A stretch of DNA of 64,000 bases from positions 50,302 to 114,301 of the forward strand of contig JADBKE010000012.1 of assembly GCA_014896535.1 (NCBI GenBank). The letters are read 5' to 3'. The DNA comes from Candidatus Fermentithermobacillaceae bacterium. Its GTDB lineage: Bacteria > Bacillota > Sulfobacillia > Fermentithermobacillales > DUSS01. Below the pieces are notes generated by a model, which saw nothing but the letters and a program-made list of their open reading frames with translations, did not search any database and was not told the DNA's origin. Numbering within the stretch: position 1 is the first letter of the stretch; the number at the start of each line of letters is the position of its first letter. Shown piece after piece: positions 42,446 through 50,898 of this stretch. Made by a program: the position numbers and the translations under genes.

Positions 42446-45121
42446 TCAAGTCGATTGGGGCGCCGGAGCGCTAGCACCATCGCCCGTCACGCTCAAAAAG
42501 ATGGCGTTGAACAAGAACTTGTATGTCCCGGTAAACTGCGCCCGGAAATGCGGTTCGAATCCCATAAGGATCACACGTCCTGCACCGAGCCGGTACTCCA
42601 CCGCGGCGGCCTTACCGTGGAGGAGTTCATCGCCCAACAACCAACCGGAGAGCAGGGGGTTGGCCTCAGGATACCTGGCCACTACTTTGAGGGAAGGAGG
42701 AGCGGTACTGGCGAGATCCCACGCGCAACTTCCGACAAACATGACCGCCGCCTCCGTGGGCAGACCAAAACCTACCGGGTGTTCCGGGTCCACCATGACC
42801 CGAAGGATCGAGCCGGGACAGAAGAACTGATTTGTGTCAAGACCGGCCAGGACGTTTTTGACCGGGACGCCGAGTTCCTCCACAGCCCACTGGCAGGACC
42901 GATCGAGCATGATCAGGGTACCACCCGCCTCGACGAATTCGAGAACCGCAAGCTTGCCCGGTTCCTCCCAGCCCCCCGTGTATTCCGCAGGAAGAGTTCC
43001 CACGGGGTTGCCTTTCCGTATGAATCCGGCGGGCTGGGACGGTACGACCAAGACGTCAAATCTTTCCCTGAGATTTCCCTGACGTATGTCGCGGTTGCCC
43101 ACCGAGGAGTAGGCAAAACGATACCGTTCCAACACCAACCTGAGCCACCCTTCGCTTGGAAACGGCTTGTGACTTTTGTACACAGCCACCCTGGGGCTAC
43201 TCAAGCGGTGGCACCCGTGGGGCAGGTGACCGCGCCACGGAGCGGCCTTGACCGGGCCTGGCAACGGGCTCGACTCAGACCCAACCGCCGCGTGGGGAAG
43301 CGGCTCGGGCAAATCAGACAAACTTGCCTCGCCGGAGTTCGAGATTTCCGGTAGCCCTCCAGGCGGGAAAAAGAATGTACCGGGCGGATAAGTCTTGCAG
43401 CCGGCCCGCCCCGCCTGCTCTTCCTCTCGCACCGCGAAAGGCGCCCGCCACACAGGTACGCCTGAAGTAAGGAGGCGATTGACAAGCCGGAAAGCTGCGT
43501 TCTCGAAAGGAGGCAAAGCTACCCAGTAAGCTCCGGCTTTCTCCAAGACTTCCCCGGTGTGAACGGTTTGGCACCGCAAATCCGGCGGAAGCTCCGGCAC
43601 CGAACCAAAAGAACGTCGGCCGGAAAAACCCGGTTGCGTGGGGACAGGTTCCGTCCTGCAGCAAAAAGGCGAGCTCACCTCCACGCATTTGACACCCATC
43701 GCCAGAGGAAGAGTATGTCCGGTCACGTCGTAAGGTGGCCTGGGAGGACCTCCGGTGTAGTGGCGGATATCCGGGTATCGTTGTATTTCCAGAAGCGTCT
43801 TGGCGTACCTGCCGTAAGGCTGCTGAATCTTCACGACGAGAGTCCCCGCAGGGTACGTTACGCCGTCGGCCGTGAAGCGCTCAGCCGCTTTCTCTACCTC
43901 CACCAACCCCCTCTGGAGCACTTCGACGAGTTCCAGGAGAGCACCCGGGTCCCTCTGGTCGCAGGGAAAGATGTAAGCGAAAGGCGGCTCCCGCCGCTGG
44001 AGCCACCGCCGGGCCTGGTCGTAGAAATTCCAGAGCCACATCCTTTTCCATCTCGCTGCGTGAAGCAGACACGCCCTCACTGCTATCAGTTCGTACTCGA
44101 TGATGTCGCGAAGGCGCCATTCGCCCCCCTTCCACGGAAGCGGCTGAGCCCAGGTGGATTGGCCCGGGTCTCGACCGTCCGGCGCCGGTTTAAGTTCGTC
44201 CCTGGAGATGACGACGGGAGAGGCGAGTTTCGCTGAGGCCAACTCGGAAAGGATCCGGACGCCTCCGTGATAATGTTGATAAGCCCTGGCAGGCGTGTAC
44301 GCGTCGAACCCGCTGTGACAGCACACCCCCGGCTTCCCCCTGGACAAGAGTTCGGCCATGATGTGCATTCCGAGGGCGTTGATCTCCTGTTGAAGGATGT
44401 AGTCTACGTTGGGGTCGTAAGGATCCACGTAAGGCGGCAAGAACATCCTGAATCCGTCGGATCTCATCTCATGCAGGTCCAACACGATTTGAGGGTGCCA
44501 CACGTTATGTATTTTTTCCACCACGAGGCGGGTTTCGACGAGGTTCAGCATGAACCAGTCCCTGTTATTGTCGTGTCCCGCGTACTTATGGTAGAGCACC
44601 GGAGGCGCGGTTCCTTCGAATCGCGTGTTGAGGGTGCGTTTGTACCAGTCCACCACCAGATCCAGACCGTCCGGGTTCAACGACGGAACCAAGAGGAATA
44701 TTACGTTGTCCAGGATCTCCTGGATCTCGGGGTCATCGCTTCCGGCAAATTCGTACACCAAAATCGGGGTCATTTGAGCTGCGCCCACTTCGGTGGCATG
44801 GATGGAGCAAGTCACAAGCACCACAACTTTGCCTCGCCCCACCAGCCCCTGAGCTTCCTCCGGGGTAACCCGCCGCGGATCGGCCAGCTTCGCCTGGATC
44901 TCTCGGTACTCATCCAGATGGGCCAGATTCTCCGGGGATGAAATGGCCAGGTAATAGAAGGGTCGTCCTTCCGTAGTAGCTCCCATATCGATCCGGCTCA
45001 CCCTGGGAGAAGCTGCGGACACGACTTCTAGATACGAGGTTATCTCGGCCCAAGACAGTAGCTTCCTATCTTCGCCCGGGGCGAACCCGAAAAAGTCGCG
45101 GGGCGACGGCAACGTACTCAC
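42446..45121 (-). CDS. Large M14-family zinc carboxypeptidase-like protein
   Basis: An 891-residue protein. The N-terminal third is an M14 domain: the first zinc ligands are in CSIHATEVGAAQ (HxxE), substrate-binding NPDG is in PSLNPDGLD, NNRDW follows, and the third ligand is in VLDLHEMRSDG. The middle and C-terminal parts are of the large M14 type seen in soil and thermophilic bacteria (for example GGTLIMLDRSCQWAVEELG), with a glutaminase-like domain. No signal peptide is seen. GTG 45121 is preceded by GGGGGAG. The aminotransferase gene ends 25 bp upstream, suggesting one operon for amino-acid or peptide use. Confidence 0.88.
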   Translation of the reverse strand: MSTLPSPRDFFGFAPGEDRKLLSWAEITSYLEVVSAASPRVSRIDMGATTEGRPFYYLAISSPENLAHLDEYREIQAKLADPRRVTPEEAQGLVGRGKVVVLVTCSIHATEVGAAQMTPILVYEFAGSDDPEIQEILDNVIFLLVPSLNPDGLDLVVDWYKRTLNTRFEGTAPPVLYHKYAGHDNNRDWFMLNLVETRLVVEKIHNVWHPQIVLDLHEMRSDGFRMFLPPYVDPYDPNVDYILQQEINALGMHIMAELLSRGKPGVCCHSGFDAYTPARAYQHYHGGVRILSELASAKLASPVVISRDELKPAPDGRDPGQSTWAQPLPWKGGEWRLRDIIEYELIAVRACLLHAARWKRMWLWNFYDQARRWLQRREPPFAYIFPCDQRDPGALLELVEVLQRGLVEVEKAAERFTADGVTYPAGTLVVKIQQPYGRYAKTLLEIQRYPDIRHYTGGPPRPPYDVTGHTLPLAMGVKCVEVSSPFCCRTEPVPTQPGFSGRRSFGSVPELPPDLRCQTVHTGEVLEKAGAYWVALPPFENAAFRLVNRLLTSGVPVWRAPFAVREEEQAGRAGCKTYPPGTFFFPPGGLPEISNSGEASLSDLPEPLPHAAVGSESSPLPGPVKAAPWRGHLPHGCHRLSSPRVAVYKSHKPFPSEGWLRLVLERYRFAYSSVGNRDIRQGNLRERFDVLVVPSQPAGFIRKGNPVGTLPAEYTGGWEEPGKLAVLEFVEAGGTLIMLDRSCQWAVEELGVPVKNVLAGLDTNQFFCPGSILRVMVDPEHPVGFGLPTEAAVMFVGSCAWDLASTAPPSLKVVARYPEANPLLSGWLLGDELLHGKAAAVEYRLGAGRVILMGFEPHFRAQFTGTYKFLFNAIFLSVTGDGASAPAPQST

Positions 45122-45146
45122 TGCACTCCCCCTCGCGCACGCGCCT

Positions 45147-46535
45147 TCATCTTCTGTGTCCCTTCAGCGCCGACCGCGCCAGGCTGAAGAATCCTCTGTG
45201 AGTCTCCAGGATTTCATCCAGAGCCTTCAAAACGTAGTCCACGTGGCTCTTCTCGACGGTCAATGGCGGTTCGAACCTCATTACATTCGGATTATTAAGC
45301 GTGTACGCCGTTATCACCCGGTAATCGTTGAGGAGCTTTCCTGCCACCAGGGACGCCAGGTATTCCTCGGTCACCCTGCTCAACATACCGAAACTCAAGA
45401 TGTCCCCCAGGGACCCCGCGGAGCTTTCGAACTCGATTCCGATGAGAAGACCTTTGCCGCGGACGTCCCGAATCAACGGATGTTTCTCCTTCAGACGCTT
45501 GAGACCCTCCAGGAAGTACGCGCCCATCTCCGCCGCCCGACGCGGGAGGTCGCGCTCTACTATCTCCCGGATAGTAGCAAGAGCAGCTGCGCAGGCCCTT
45601 GAGCCCCCGCCGAACGTGGAGGTGTGGAGGAGCGCTTTGCTCAGGCCGCCGTATGCCCTGTCCCACACTTCTTCCGTGGTGATGACGGCGCCTACGGGCA
45701 TCACCCCGCCCCCGAGAGCTTTCGCCAGACACAGCACGTCGGGGACCACATCTTCGTGTTGGCAAGCGAACATCAAACCCGTGCGTCCGAGACCCGTTTG
45801 AACCTCATCGAGGATGAGCAGAGCACCGTACTTCCGCGTCAACTCTCTGGCCCCCTTCAGGAATCCGGCAGGGGGAACGATGACGCCGGCCTCGCCCTGA
45901 ATCGGCTCGACGATGAAAGCGGCACAGTCACCCTTGCGAAGCTCGGTCTCCAGGGCATCGAGGTCGCCAAAGGGGACTTCCCGAGCCCCGGGGAGGAGGG
46001 GCGCAAAGGGCTTTTTGTACTTCTCCCTGCCGCTAACGGAAAGCGCCCCAAAAGTCTTTCCATGGAAGGCGCCCGAGCAATGTACGAAGCCAGGCCTTCC
46101 CGTGCAAGCTCTTGCCAGTTTCAGGGCCGCCTCGACGGATTCGGCACCGCTGTTACAGAAGAACGAGCGCCGGAGGTCGCCCGGGGCAATGAGGGCCAGG
46201 TCGTGGGCCAGGGCGGCTTGCAAGGGACTCGTTGTAGCCTGCAGGAAGGTAGGACGCTCCTTCACCATGTCGATGGCCCGGAGCACCTCGGGAGGGTTGT
46301 GCCCCAGAGGAAGGGAGCCATATCCTCCGAGGAAATCGAGGTATTCGGCGCCTTCTTCATCGTAAACGAAAATGCCTTTTGCCCCGACGAAATTCCTGTC
46401 GAAGCCCAGCGCGGCGAGCATTTTCGATAGACCGGGATTCACGTAGCGGGAATATAGCTCCCGTGTTTGAGCCCGGTCAAGCGAGAGTGCACCTTGAACG
46501 CCCTTCAACTCCGAAACGGTCTTCTGGTTTGACAT
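45147..46535 (-). CDS. Class III PLP aminotransferase (putrescine/ornithine type)
   Basis: A 462-residue fold-type I aminotransferase. Conserved: FLGGYGSLPLGHNPPEV, FCNSGAESVEAALKLARA, the PLP Asp region LLILDEVQTGLGRTG, the Schiff-base Lys in CLAKALGGGVMPVGA, and TSTFGGGSRACAAAL. The N-terminal region with YSRYVNPGLSKM resembles putrescine aminotransferases (YgjG). It would transfer an amino group from a diamine or omega-amino acid to 2-oxoglutarate. ATG 46535 has GGTGGAG six bases upstream. The PLP decarboxylase elsewhere in the window could feed such a pathway (inference). Confidence 0.92.
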   Translation of the reverse strand: MSNQKTVSELKGVQGALSLDRAQTRELYSRYVNPGLSKMLAALGFDRNFVGAKGIFVYDEEGAEYLDFLGGYGSLPLGHNPPEVLRAIDMVKERPTFLQATTSPLQAALAHDLALIAPGDLRRSFFCNSGAESVEAALKLARACTGRPGFVHCSGAFHGKTFGALSVSGREKYKKPFAPLLPGAREVPFGDLDALETELRKGDCAAFIVEPIQGEAGVIVPPAGFLKGARELTRKYGALLILDEVQTGLGRTGLMFACQHEDVVPDVLCLAKALGGGVMPVGAVITTEEVWDRAYGGLSKALLHTSTFGGGSRACAAALATIREIVERDLPRRAAEMGAYFLEGLKRLKEKHPLIRDVRGKGLLIGIEFESSAGSLGDILSFGMLSRVTEEYLASLVAGKLLNDYRVITAYTLNNPNVMRFEPPLTVEKSHVDYVLKALDEILETHRGFFSLARSALKGHRR

Positions 46536-46975
46536 GTCTAGCTCCACCCACCCTCTTACATCTCAGGCGTTAGCCGCAGATCGGTAGGTCACCTTGTGCA
46601 CGATCCTGTGCACTCAGAAGTCTTCTACATCGGAAGCTCATTCCCTTCAGCATAGCTCCTCTACGCTTTAAGCATAGCCTCTCTACGCTTTCACGATAGC
46701 CCCTGAACGCCTTAAGAATAGCCCCTCAACGTTTTGTTAGAAAACACGCCAACTGCGGTAAGGGAGACCAATACCCGCCATCAATGCCCGCGGTTCCGCC
46801 ATCTGCAAGAAACCCGGCTGACGAAACCGCGGCTCGGATGTCACATCCGTCATTATGTCAACATACGCTTAAGTGAACCGGATAAGAACAGATGGCGCGG
46901 CTCCTTTCCTCCCCCGGGAGTCGCGCCGCCCTCTGTCACGCAACCTCAATCTCAACCGCTCCGGCTCCCTTTGTA
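46536..46975. other. Intergenic region between the aminotransferase and YjcZ-like genes
   Basis: About 440 bp with no supported gene. The only clear structure is the 22-bp tandem repeat at 46651-46738; a possible sporulation promoter follows at its right end. Confidence 0.5.
46651..46738. repeat. Four copies of a 22-bp tandem repeat
   Basis: Units with the core ATAGC-CCTC-ACGCTTTAAG begin at 46652, 46674, 46696 and 46718, exactly 22 bp apart and progressively diverged. Confidence 0.85.
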
Positions 46976-47003
46976 ACATAACGCGAGCGGTAGACATAAG
47001 ATA
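46976..47003 (+). promoter_or_regulatory. Candidate SigK-type sporulation promoter
   Basis: AC at 46976-46977, a 17-bp spacer, then CATAAGATA at 46995-47003. This fits the SigK consensus (AC, 16-17 bp, CATAnnnTA). It lies 33 bp upstream of the first YjcZ-like start, with the ribosome site between. The gene type supports mother-cell expression. Confidence 0.45.
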
Positions 47004-47035
47004 GCGTAGACTTTGCAAGTCAAGGAGGGAGAACA

Positions 47036-47119
47036 ATGGGAGGCTTCGTCTGGAACGAGCAGTGGGCGTTCATTATCTTCCTAATCCTGATCCTGCTCAT
47101 TCTCGGGATCAACAGCTGA
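47036..47119 (+). CDS. YjcZ-family tiny sporulation protein
   Basis: A 27-residue protein: a short polar head (MGGFVWNEQWA) and one hydrophobic helix (FIIFLILILLILGIN), ending in Ser. This is the layout of YjcZ-type small sporulation proteins. ATG 47036 has a perfect AAGGAGG site 8 nt upstream. A paralogue follows about 100 bp downstream. Such proteins are expressed late in sporulation; their function is unknown. Confidence 0.85.
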   Translation: MGGFVWNEQWAFIIFLILILLILGINS

Positions 47120-47217
47120 GGACCGAGCGGGGAGGCGAAACCGTGAGGCGGTACTGAGGTGGCGTCCCGCGGCCGCTTCCAGAGTGAGCATGGAGAATGC
47201 AGGGAGGTGCCCAGAGA

Positions 47218-47298
47218 GTGGCAGACTTCATGTTCGGACCGGAGCTCGCGTTCATCATCTTCCTCATTCTCATCCTGCTGGTCCTGGGGATCAACTAG
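47218..47298 (+). CDS. Second YjcZ-family tiny sporulation protein
   Basis: A 26-residue paralogue of the gene at 47036: MADFMFGPELAF, then IIFLILILLVLGIN. GTG 47218 follows GGGAGG. The hydrophobic halves of the two proteins are nearly identical, showing a local duplication, while the heads differ. Probably co-transcribed with the first copy. Confidence 0.82.
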   Translation: MADFMFGPELAFIIFLILILLVLGIN

Positions 47299-47314
47299 CG
47301 GGATGAACGCCTAC

Positions 47315-47400
47315 GCCCCCGGGGCGAGGTTGTGAAGGCGGGTAGTCCATTACCGGTAACTTCCGTCGCCCGCAGAAACAGGCGCCCTCGCCCCGCGGGC
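47315..47400 (+). terminator. Long structured element after the YjcZ pair
   Basis: CGGGGCGAGG (47320-47329) pairs perfectly with CCTCGCCCCG (47386-47395). The stem continues with GCCC/GGGC past one mismatch. Inside, GCGGG (about 47338) can pair with CCCGC (about 47368). This makes a branched fold starting 17 nt after the second stop. It may be the transcription terminator, without a U-run, or a structured RNA. Confidence 0.5.
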
Positions 47401-47634
47401 ATTTCCACATCATCTACGGACCAAGAAGACAGTACCAGCTCCCGAGCGGGACCGTAACATCCCGTATGATAGGATAGAAGCCGTGGGTTTCACAGATAGA
47501 GGATCCGAACTATTGGGCCCAAGGCGTTCTGATGGTGGTGGAGATCCTCGGGCCGTCGAGTTTTACGGATGGAGGATCCCGGCCATTGGGACGCAAACTG
47601 TCGTGAAGGGACTTAACGATCATGCAGGACGGGA
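47401..47634. other. Upstream region of the formate/nitrite transporter
   Basis: No gene seen. GGATCC and GGATCCCGGCC-like blocks are repeated with the surrounding words GTTTTACGGATGGAGGATCC and GTTTCACAGATAGAGGATCC (about 47500 and 47560), another degenerate short duplication. Confidence 0.4.
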
Positions 47635-47643
47635 GTGGTACTG

Positions 47644-48474
47644 GTGATTCAGCCCAAGGAGATAACGGCCAGGATATCTGAGATAGCTAAGGCAAAAGCC
47701 TCGCTGCCATGGGTGTCCGCCCTTGTGCTCGCATTCCTCGCCGGAGCTTTCATCGCCTTCGCCGCTGGAGGGTCAACCCTGGTCGCCCATGATTCGCCCT
47801 CTTTCGGGCTTGGACGCCTTTTGACCGGAGCGGTTTTCGCCACCGGACTCATGCTGGTGGTAATGGCAGGCGGAGAGCTCTTCACGGGAAACTCCCTCAT
47901 GGTCGTCGGCCTTCTGGATCGCGCCATCCGCCCGAGAGACCTCTTGAGGAACTGGTCCCTGGTCTACGTTGGGAATTTCGCGGGCTCGCTCTTTGTAGCA
48001 TTTTTGATGGGTTGGTCAGGGTTGTGGCGACTTAACGGTGGAAAAGTGGGCGCTTCGGTGATTTCCATCGCCGCGTCCAAGGTTTCCCTGGATTTCGGCC
48101 AAGCCTTCGTCCGGGGCATCCTCTGTAATTGGCTCGTCTGCCTGGCGGTCTGGATGGCCGCCGGTGCTTTGAGCGCCGCCGGCAAGGCCGTCGCCATTTT
48201 CTTCCCCATCATGCTGTTCGTGGCCAGCGGGTTTGAGCACTCCGTGGCCAACATGTACTACGTTCCTGCGGGCATACTCGCCATGGGTGACCCGGCCATC
48301 TCAGCTCTGGCCGCCGGGCCGGCGTCCAGCTTGACGTGGGGATCTTTTTTCTGGAAGAATCTTCTCCCCGTTACGCTAGGAAATATCGTGGGTGGGGTCA
48401 TATTCGTAGGCACGCTCTACTGGATCGCGTTCGTCTATGGCCCGTCGCGCTCGCGAAATCAAATCCGCGGTTGA
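47644..48474 (+). CDS. Formate/nitrite transporter-family channel
   Basis: About 276 residues, six transmembrane helices of the FNT (FocA/NirC) fold, which forms pentameric channels for formate, nitrite or hydrosulfide. Markers: AFLAGAFIAFAAG, LMLVVMAGGELFTGNS, GNFAGSLFVAFLMGWSG, the CNWLVCLAVWMA helix and VASGFEHSVANMYYVPAGI. GTG 47644 has GGGAG at proper distance; GTG 47635 is too close to it. No formate or nitrite enzyme gene adjoins, so the substrate is open. Confidence 0.93.
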   Translation: MIQPKEITARISEIAKAKASLPWVSALVLAFLAGAFIAFAAGGSTLVAHDSPSFGLGRLLTGAVFATGLMLVVMAGGELFTGNSLMVVGLLDRAIRPRDLLRNWSLVYVGNFAGSLFVAFLMGWSGLWRLNGGKVGASVISIAASKVSLDFGQAFVRGILCNWLVCLAVWMAAGALSAAGKAVAIFFPIMLFVASGFEHSVANMYYVPAGILAMGDPAISALAAGPASSLTWGSFFWKNLLPVTLGNIVGGVIFVGTLYWIAFVYGPSRSRNQIRG

Positions 48475-48524
48475 CGTGCGCAGGCGTTCGGGGCCCGACC
48501 TGGTCAGGATGTTCTTGACGGCAA

Positions 48525-48563
48525 AGGGCTTGAGAGAAGCTTGTCTTGCCACCCTCAAGCCCT
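48525..48563. terminator. Bidirectional terminator-like hairpin
   Basis: AGGGCTTGAG (48525-48534) pairs perfectly with CTCAAGCCCT (48554-48563) across a 19-nt loop that contains its own small pairing. It lies between the convergent FNT gene and the small gene at 48588. Confidence 0.65.
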
Positions 48564-48587
48564 GACGTTTGCATTTCCGACGGAATT

Positions 48588-48890
48588 TCAGACTATAGGC
48601 CCACCCGGCAAAATTGCCCCGATGGCCGCAATGGGAACGAGGACTTCTCTGATGTTGCCGCTGGGCATCGGCACGTGCACATCGACGTAGTCTTCACCTA
48701 CGTACGCCAGAAGCCCGTGCAGCACAAGAGTACCGGCCATCCCGGAACCCGGGGGCCCGGCCATACCCGGCTGCACGGCCGTAACGTACACGGTAACCGG
48801 CTGCTTCTCGGACAGCCTTAACCTTTCCACGAACGTCCGGGGCTGGTCCCATATGGCTTCGGGAAAGTCCACGGGAACATTGCTCTCCAC
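48588..48890 (-). CDS. Small DUF2642-like protein
   Basis: A 100-residue protein. The C-terminal half (TLVLHGLLAYVGEDYVDVHV, then REVLVPIAAIGAIL) has the short beta-rich pattern of LSM-like/DUF2642 proteins found in spore-formers, where a conserved IP-x-x-x-I closes the domain. The N-terminal half is polar with a Pro/Gly stretch. GTG 48890 has AAGGAGG eight bases upstream; an inverted repeat TACAT-GTT-ATGTA lies further up at 48927-48939 and might be an operator. Function unknown; spore coat is one possibility. Confidence 0.6.
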   Translation of the reverse strand: MESNVPVDFPEAIWDQPRTFVERLRLSEKQPVTVYVTAVQPGMAGPPGSGMAGTLVLHGLLAYVGEDYVDVHVPMPSGNIREVLVPIAAIGAILPGGPIV

Positions 48891-49146
48891 GCGTCGCACC
48901 TCCTTGATGCACGTTAGTTTCGCGTATACATGTTATGTAAACATCTGCGTGGAGGTGCGTACTGCAGGCCGCGACAAGGCGCTTGACACACAGACAACCC
49001 CTTCGATTATCTGCTCATCGTCCAGGGCGCACCCCTCGGGCTGTGGTAAGATGCCTGACACGCCGGCCTGCTCAAAGGTGCCCCGCGCCGTAACGCTCCC
49101 CTCGAGCCTAAATCCAGATTCACGGGGGCTCTCATCAAAGCTCACA

Positions 49147-49968
49147 TCAAAACTGTCCCAGCGTCCCTCGGCGTTTCGCCACCCTCTCCAGAACCGAGAA
49201 AACCCACAATCCCGCTCCAGGGAGGAGAACCGCCGCCGCACCCGTCACGAGGAATTCGAAAGGCACCGGGGCAAACGTAGGTGCCCCGGACGCCGCCCAT
49301 CTCATCAGATCTAGACCATACGTTAAGGGTACGAGCCGGGCTACCCTCTGCAGAAACTCGGGAAGAACGGCGATGGAGTACGCTTCTCCCACGAGCAGCG
49401 GCAGCAAGCAGTCCCAAACATACGTGAACATCCCCGACCTAAGTACGAGAATCGCGGCGGCGAGGATGAGACCGTATCCGTAAACCACGAGCAAATTGAG
49501 GATGAAAGCCGCCGCCACCATCGGCCAGTCCGGGGCCACGCCCGCACCGAAAAACAGAAATCCCAGCGTCAGCGCGGCTAAAGCCTCCAGAGTTGCCCGG
49601 AGCATCCCGTAAAGAGATAGACCGGTAAGGTAGCACCACGATGGGAGCGGCGAGAGGAAGACGCTTTCCAGGGTCCCGCGTCGCATTTCACCTTCGAGGG
49701 CGAAGCCGAAGTGAAGCTGGGCCTCGATGTACGACCACAGGACCGTCGATGTGAGGATGAAAGCTCTGTAGTCGGGAACGCCGGCGACGGAGGGGGAAGC
49801 CGCGTCGCCGGGAGGGATGAAAGCCCTCGCCAGATACATGGACACCGCAACGGAAAAGAACGGACCCACAAGCGACGTCCAGAACTCCACAGGGTACCTG
49901 GTGGACGTCAGGACCCGTTGCCAAACGACTACAAGTATCCCCCTGGCGTAAAAACGCAACGTGTTCAA
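49147..49968 (-). CDS. ABC-2 type permease (second subunit)
   Basis: About 273 residues with six hydrophobic helices of the ABC-2 transporter fold, the membrane part of a DrrAB-like exporter. Typical elements are SLVGPFFSVAVSMYLAR, an amphipathic FALEGEMRRGTLESVFLSPL coupling region, and YGYGLILAAAILVLRSG. The TTG at 49968 has AAGGAGG seven bases upstream; a GTG at 50007 would overlap that site. Third gene of an ATPase-permease-permease operon. Confidence 0.87.
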   Translation of the reverse strand: MNTLRFYARGILVVVWQRVLTSTRYPVEFWTSLVGPFFSVAVSMYLARAFIPPGDAASPSVAGVPDYRAFILTSTVLWSYIEAQLHFGFALEGEMRRGTLESVFLSPLPSWCYLTGLSLYGMLRATLEALAALTLGFLFFGAGVAPDWPMVAAAFILNLLVVYGYGLILAAAILVLRSGMFTYVWDCLLPLLVGEAYSIAVLPEFLQRVARLVPLTYGLDLMRWAASGAPTFAPVPFEFLVTGAAAVLLPGAGLWVFSVLERVAKRRGTLGQF

Positions 49969-50017
49969 GAGATCTCCTCCTTTCGGCGGGATGTTTGCGT
50001 AACGCACGGCGAAGCTG

Positions 50018-50875
50018 TCAGTACATTCCCAGCGTTCCCCGTTTTCGCGTCAGGCGCTCGAACATAAGGAAAACCGCATATCCCGCCAACGGCATGACCA
50101 CCGCCATCGTCGAAAGCACCGCAATCTCGGTTCTGAGATCTCCCCATGAAGCTCCCTCGAGGATCACGGCACGCAGCGTGGTAAGTACCCACGCAAGTGG
50201 GGTCAGTCGCGAAAACCCCCGGACCCACACCGGAAGCACGGACAGGGGGAAGGTCACGCCCGCCAGCAGCATGTGTAGCTCGTTGCCGGCCGAGACCAAG
50301 GCCTGTGATTCTTTCAAGAGCATGACCAATCCGGAATAGACAAAACCGAGACCGTACAGAGCCGACCAGGAAAGGACCACTACCAGCGCAAACAGAACCC
50401 AGTTCACCTTGAAGGAAACGCCGAAAAAGACCCAGACGAGCAACAGGATTACGAAGGTGGTAACGCTGTTGATGACGGTGTGGGCTATGGAGTTCCCCAG
50501 AATCAGTAGCCCCCTGGGAGCAGGAGTCAGCCACAGCTCTTCCAGGGTGCCCTCTACTTGCTCATCCCGAAAGGAAAAGCCTATTTCCCATAGGATATTG
50601 GTCACCCAGTGGTACATCGCAGCGCCAATGGCGATGAACCCGACGTATTCCGCGGTTCCCGCCCAGCTTGCAAAGGCAAGGCGGCCTGTATCCGCCGGTC
50701 CGGAGTAAAACCGCGCCTGAAAGATGAAAGGAAGCACGAAGAGAAAAGGCGCCACAAACCAGGTTAAAAGATCTGCGCTGTACGCCCACTCCTGCAAGAG
50801 CTTCTTTCGCGTCATTGCGATCAACACGCGTAACTGGTACAGCGGCGACAGCGGCGCGACCGGCCCACTGTGCAT
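50018..50875 (-). CDS. ABC-2 type permease (first subunit)
   Basis: A 285-residue ABC-2 permease. N-terminal MTRKKLLQEWAYSADLLTWF leads into helix 1, and the coupling helix region is FRDEQVEGTLEELWLTPAPR. The permeases 49147 and 50018 share the pattern RVEGTLE/RRGTLE and the C-terminal VLERVAKRRGTLGQF / MFERLTRKRGTLGMY, so they arose by duplication and probably act as a heterodimer. The ATPase gene lies 23 bp upstream. Confidence 0.88.
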   Translation of the reverse strand: MHSGPVAPLSPLYQLRVLIAMTRKKLLQEWAYSADLLTWFVAPFLFVLPFIFQARFYSGPADTGRLAFASWAGTAEYVGFIAIGAAMYHWVTNILWEIGFSFRDEQVEGTLEELWLTPAPRGLLILGNSIAHTVINSVTTFVILLLVWVFFGVSFKVNWVLFALVVVLSWSALYGLGFVYSGLVMLLKESQALVSAGNELHMLLAGVTFPLSVLPVWVRGFSRLTPLAWVLTTLRAVILEGASWGDLRTEIAVLSTMAVVMPLAGYAVFLMFERLTRKRGTLGMY

Positions 50876-50898
50876 CGTACACCGCCTCCTGTGTGTAT

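Noticed and set aside
47401..47643. ZTP/formate-linked or fluoride riboswitch before the FNT channel
   Set aside because: I looked for the conserved cores of these classes and did not find them.
49995..50339. Plus-strand gene within the ABC-2 operon
   Set aside because: Antisense to two permease genes with clear family features; no ribosome site.
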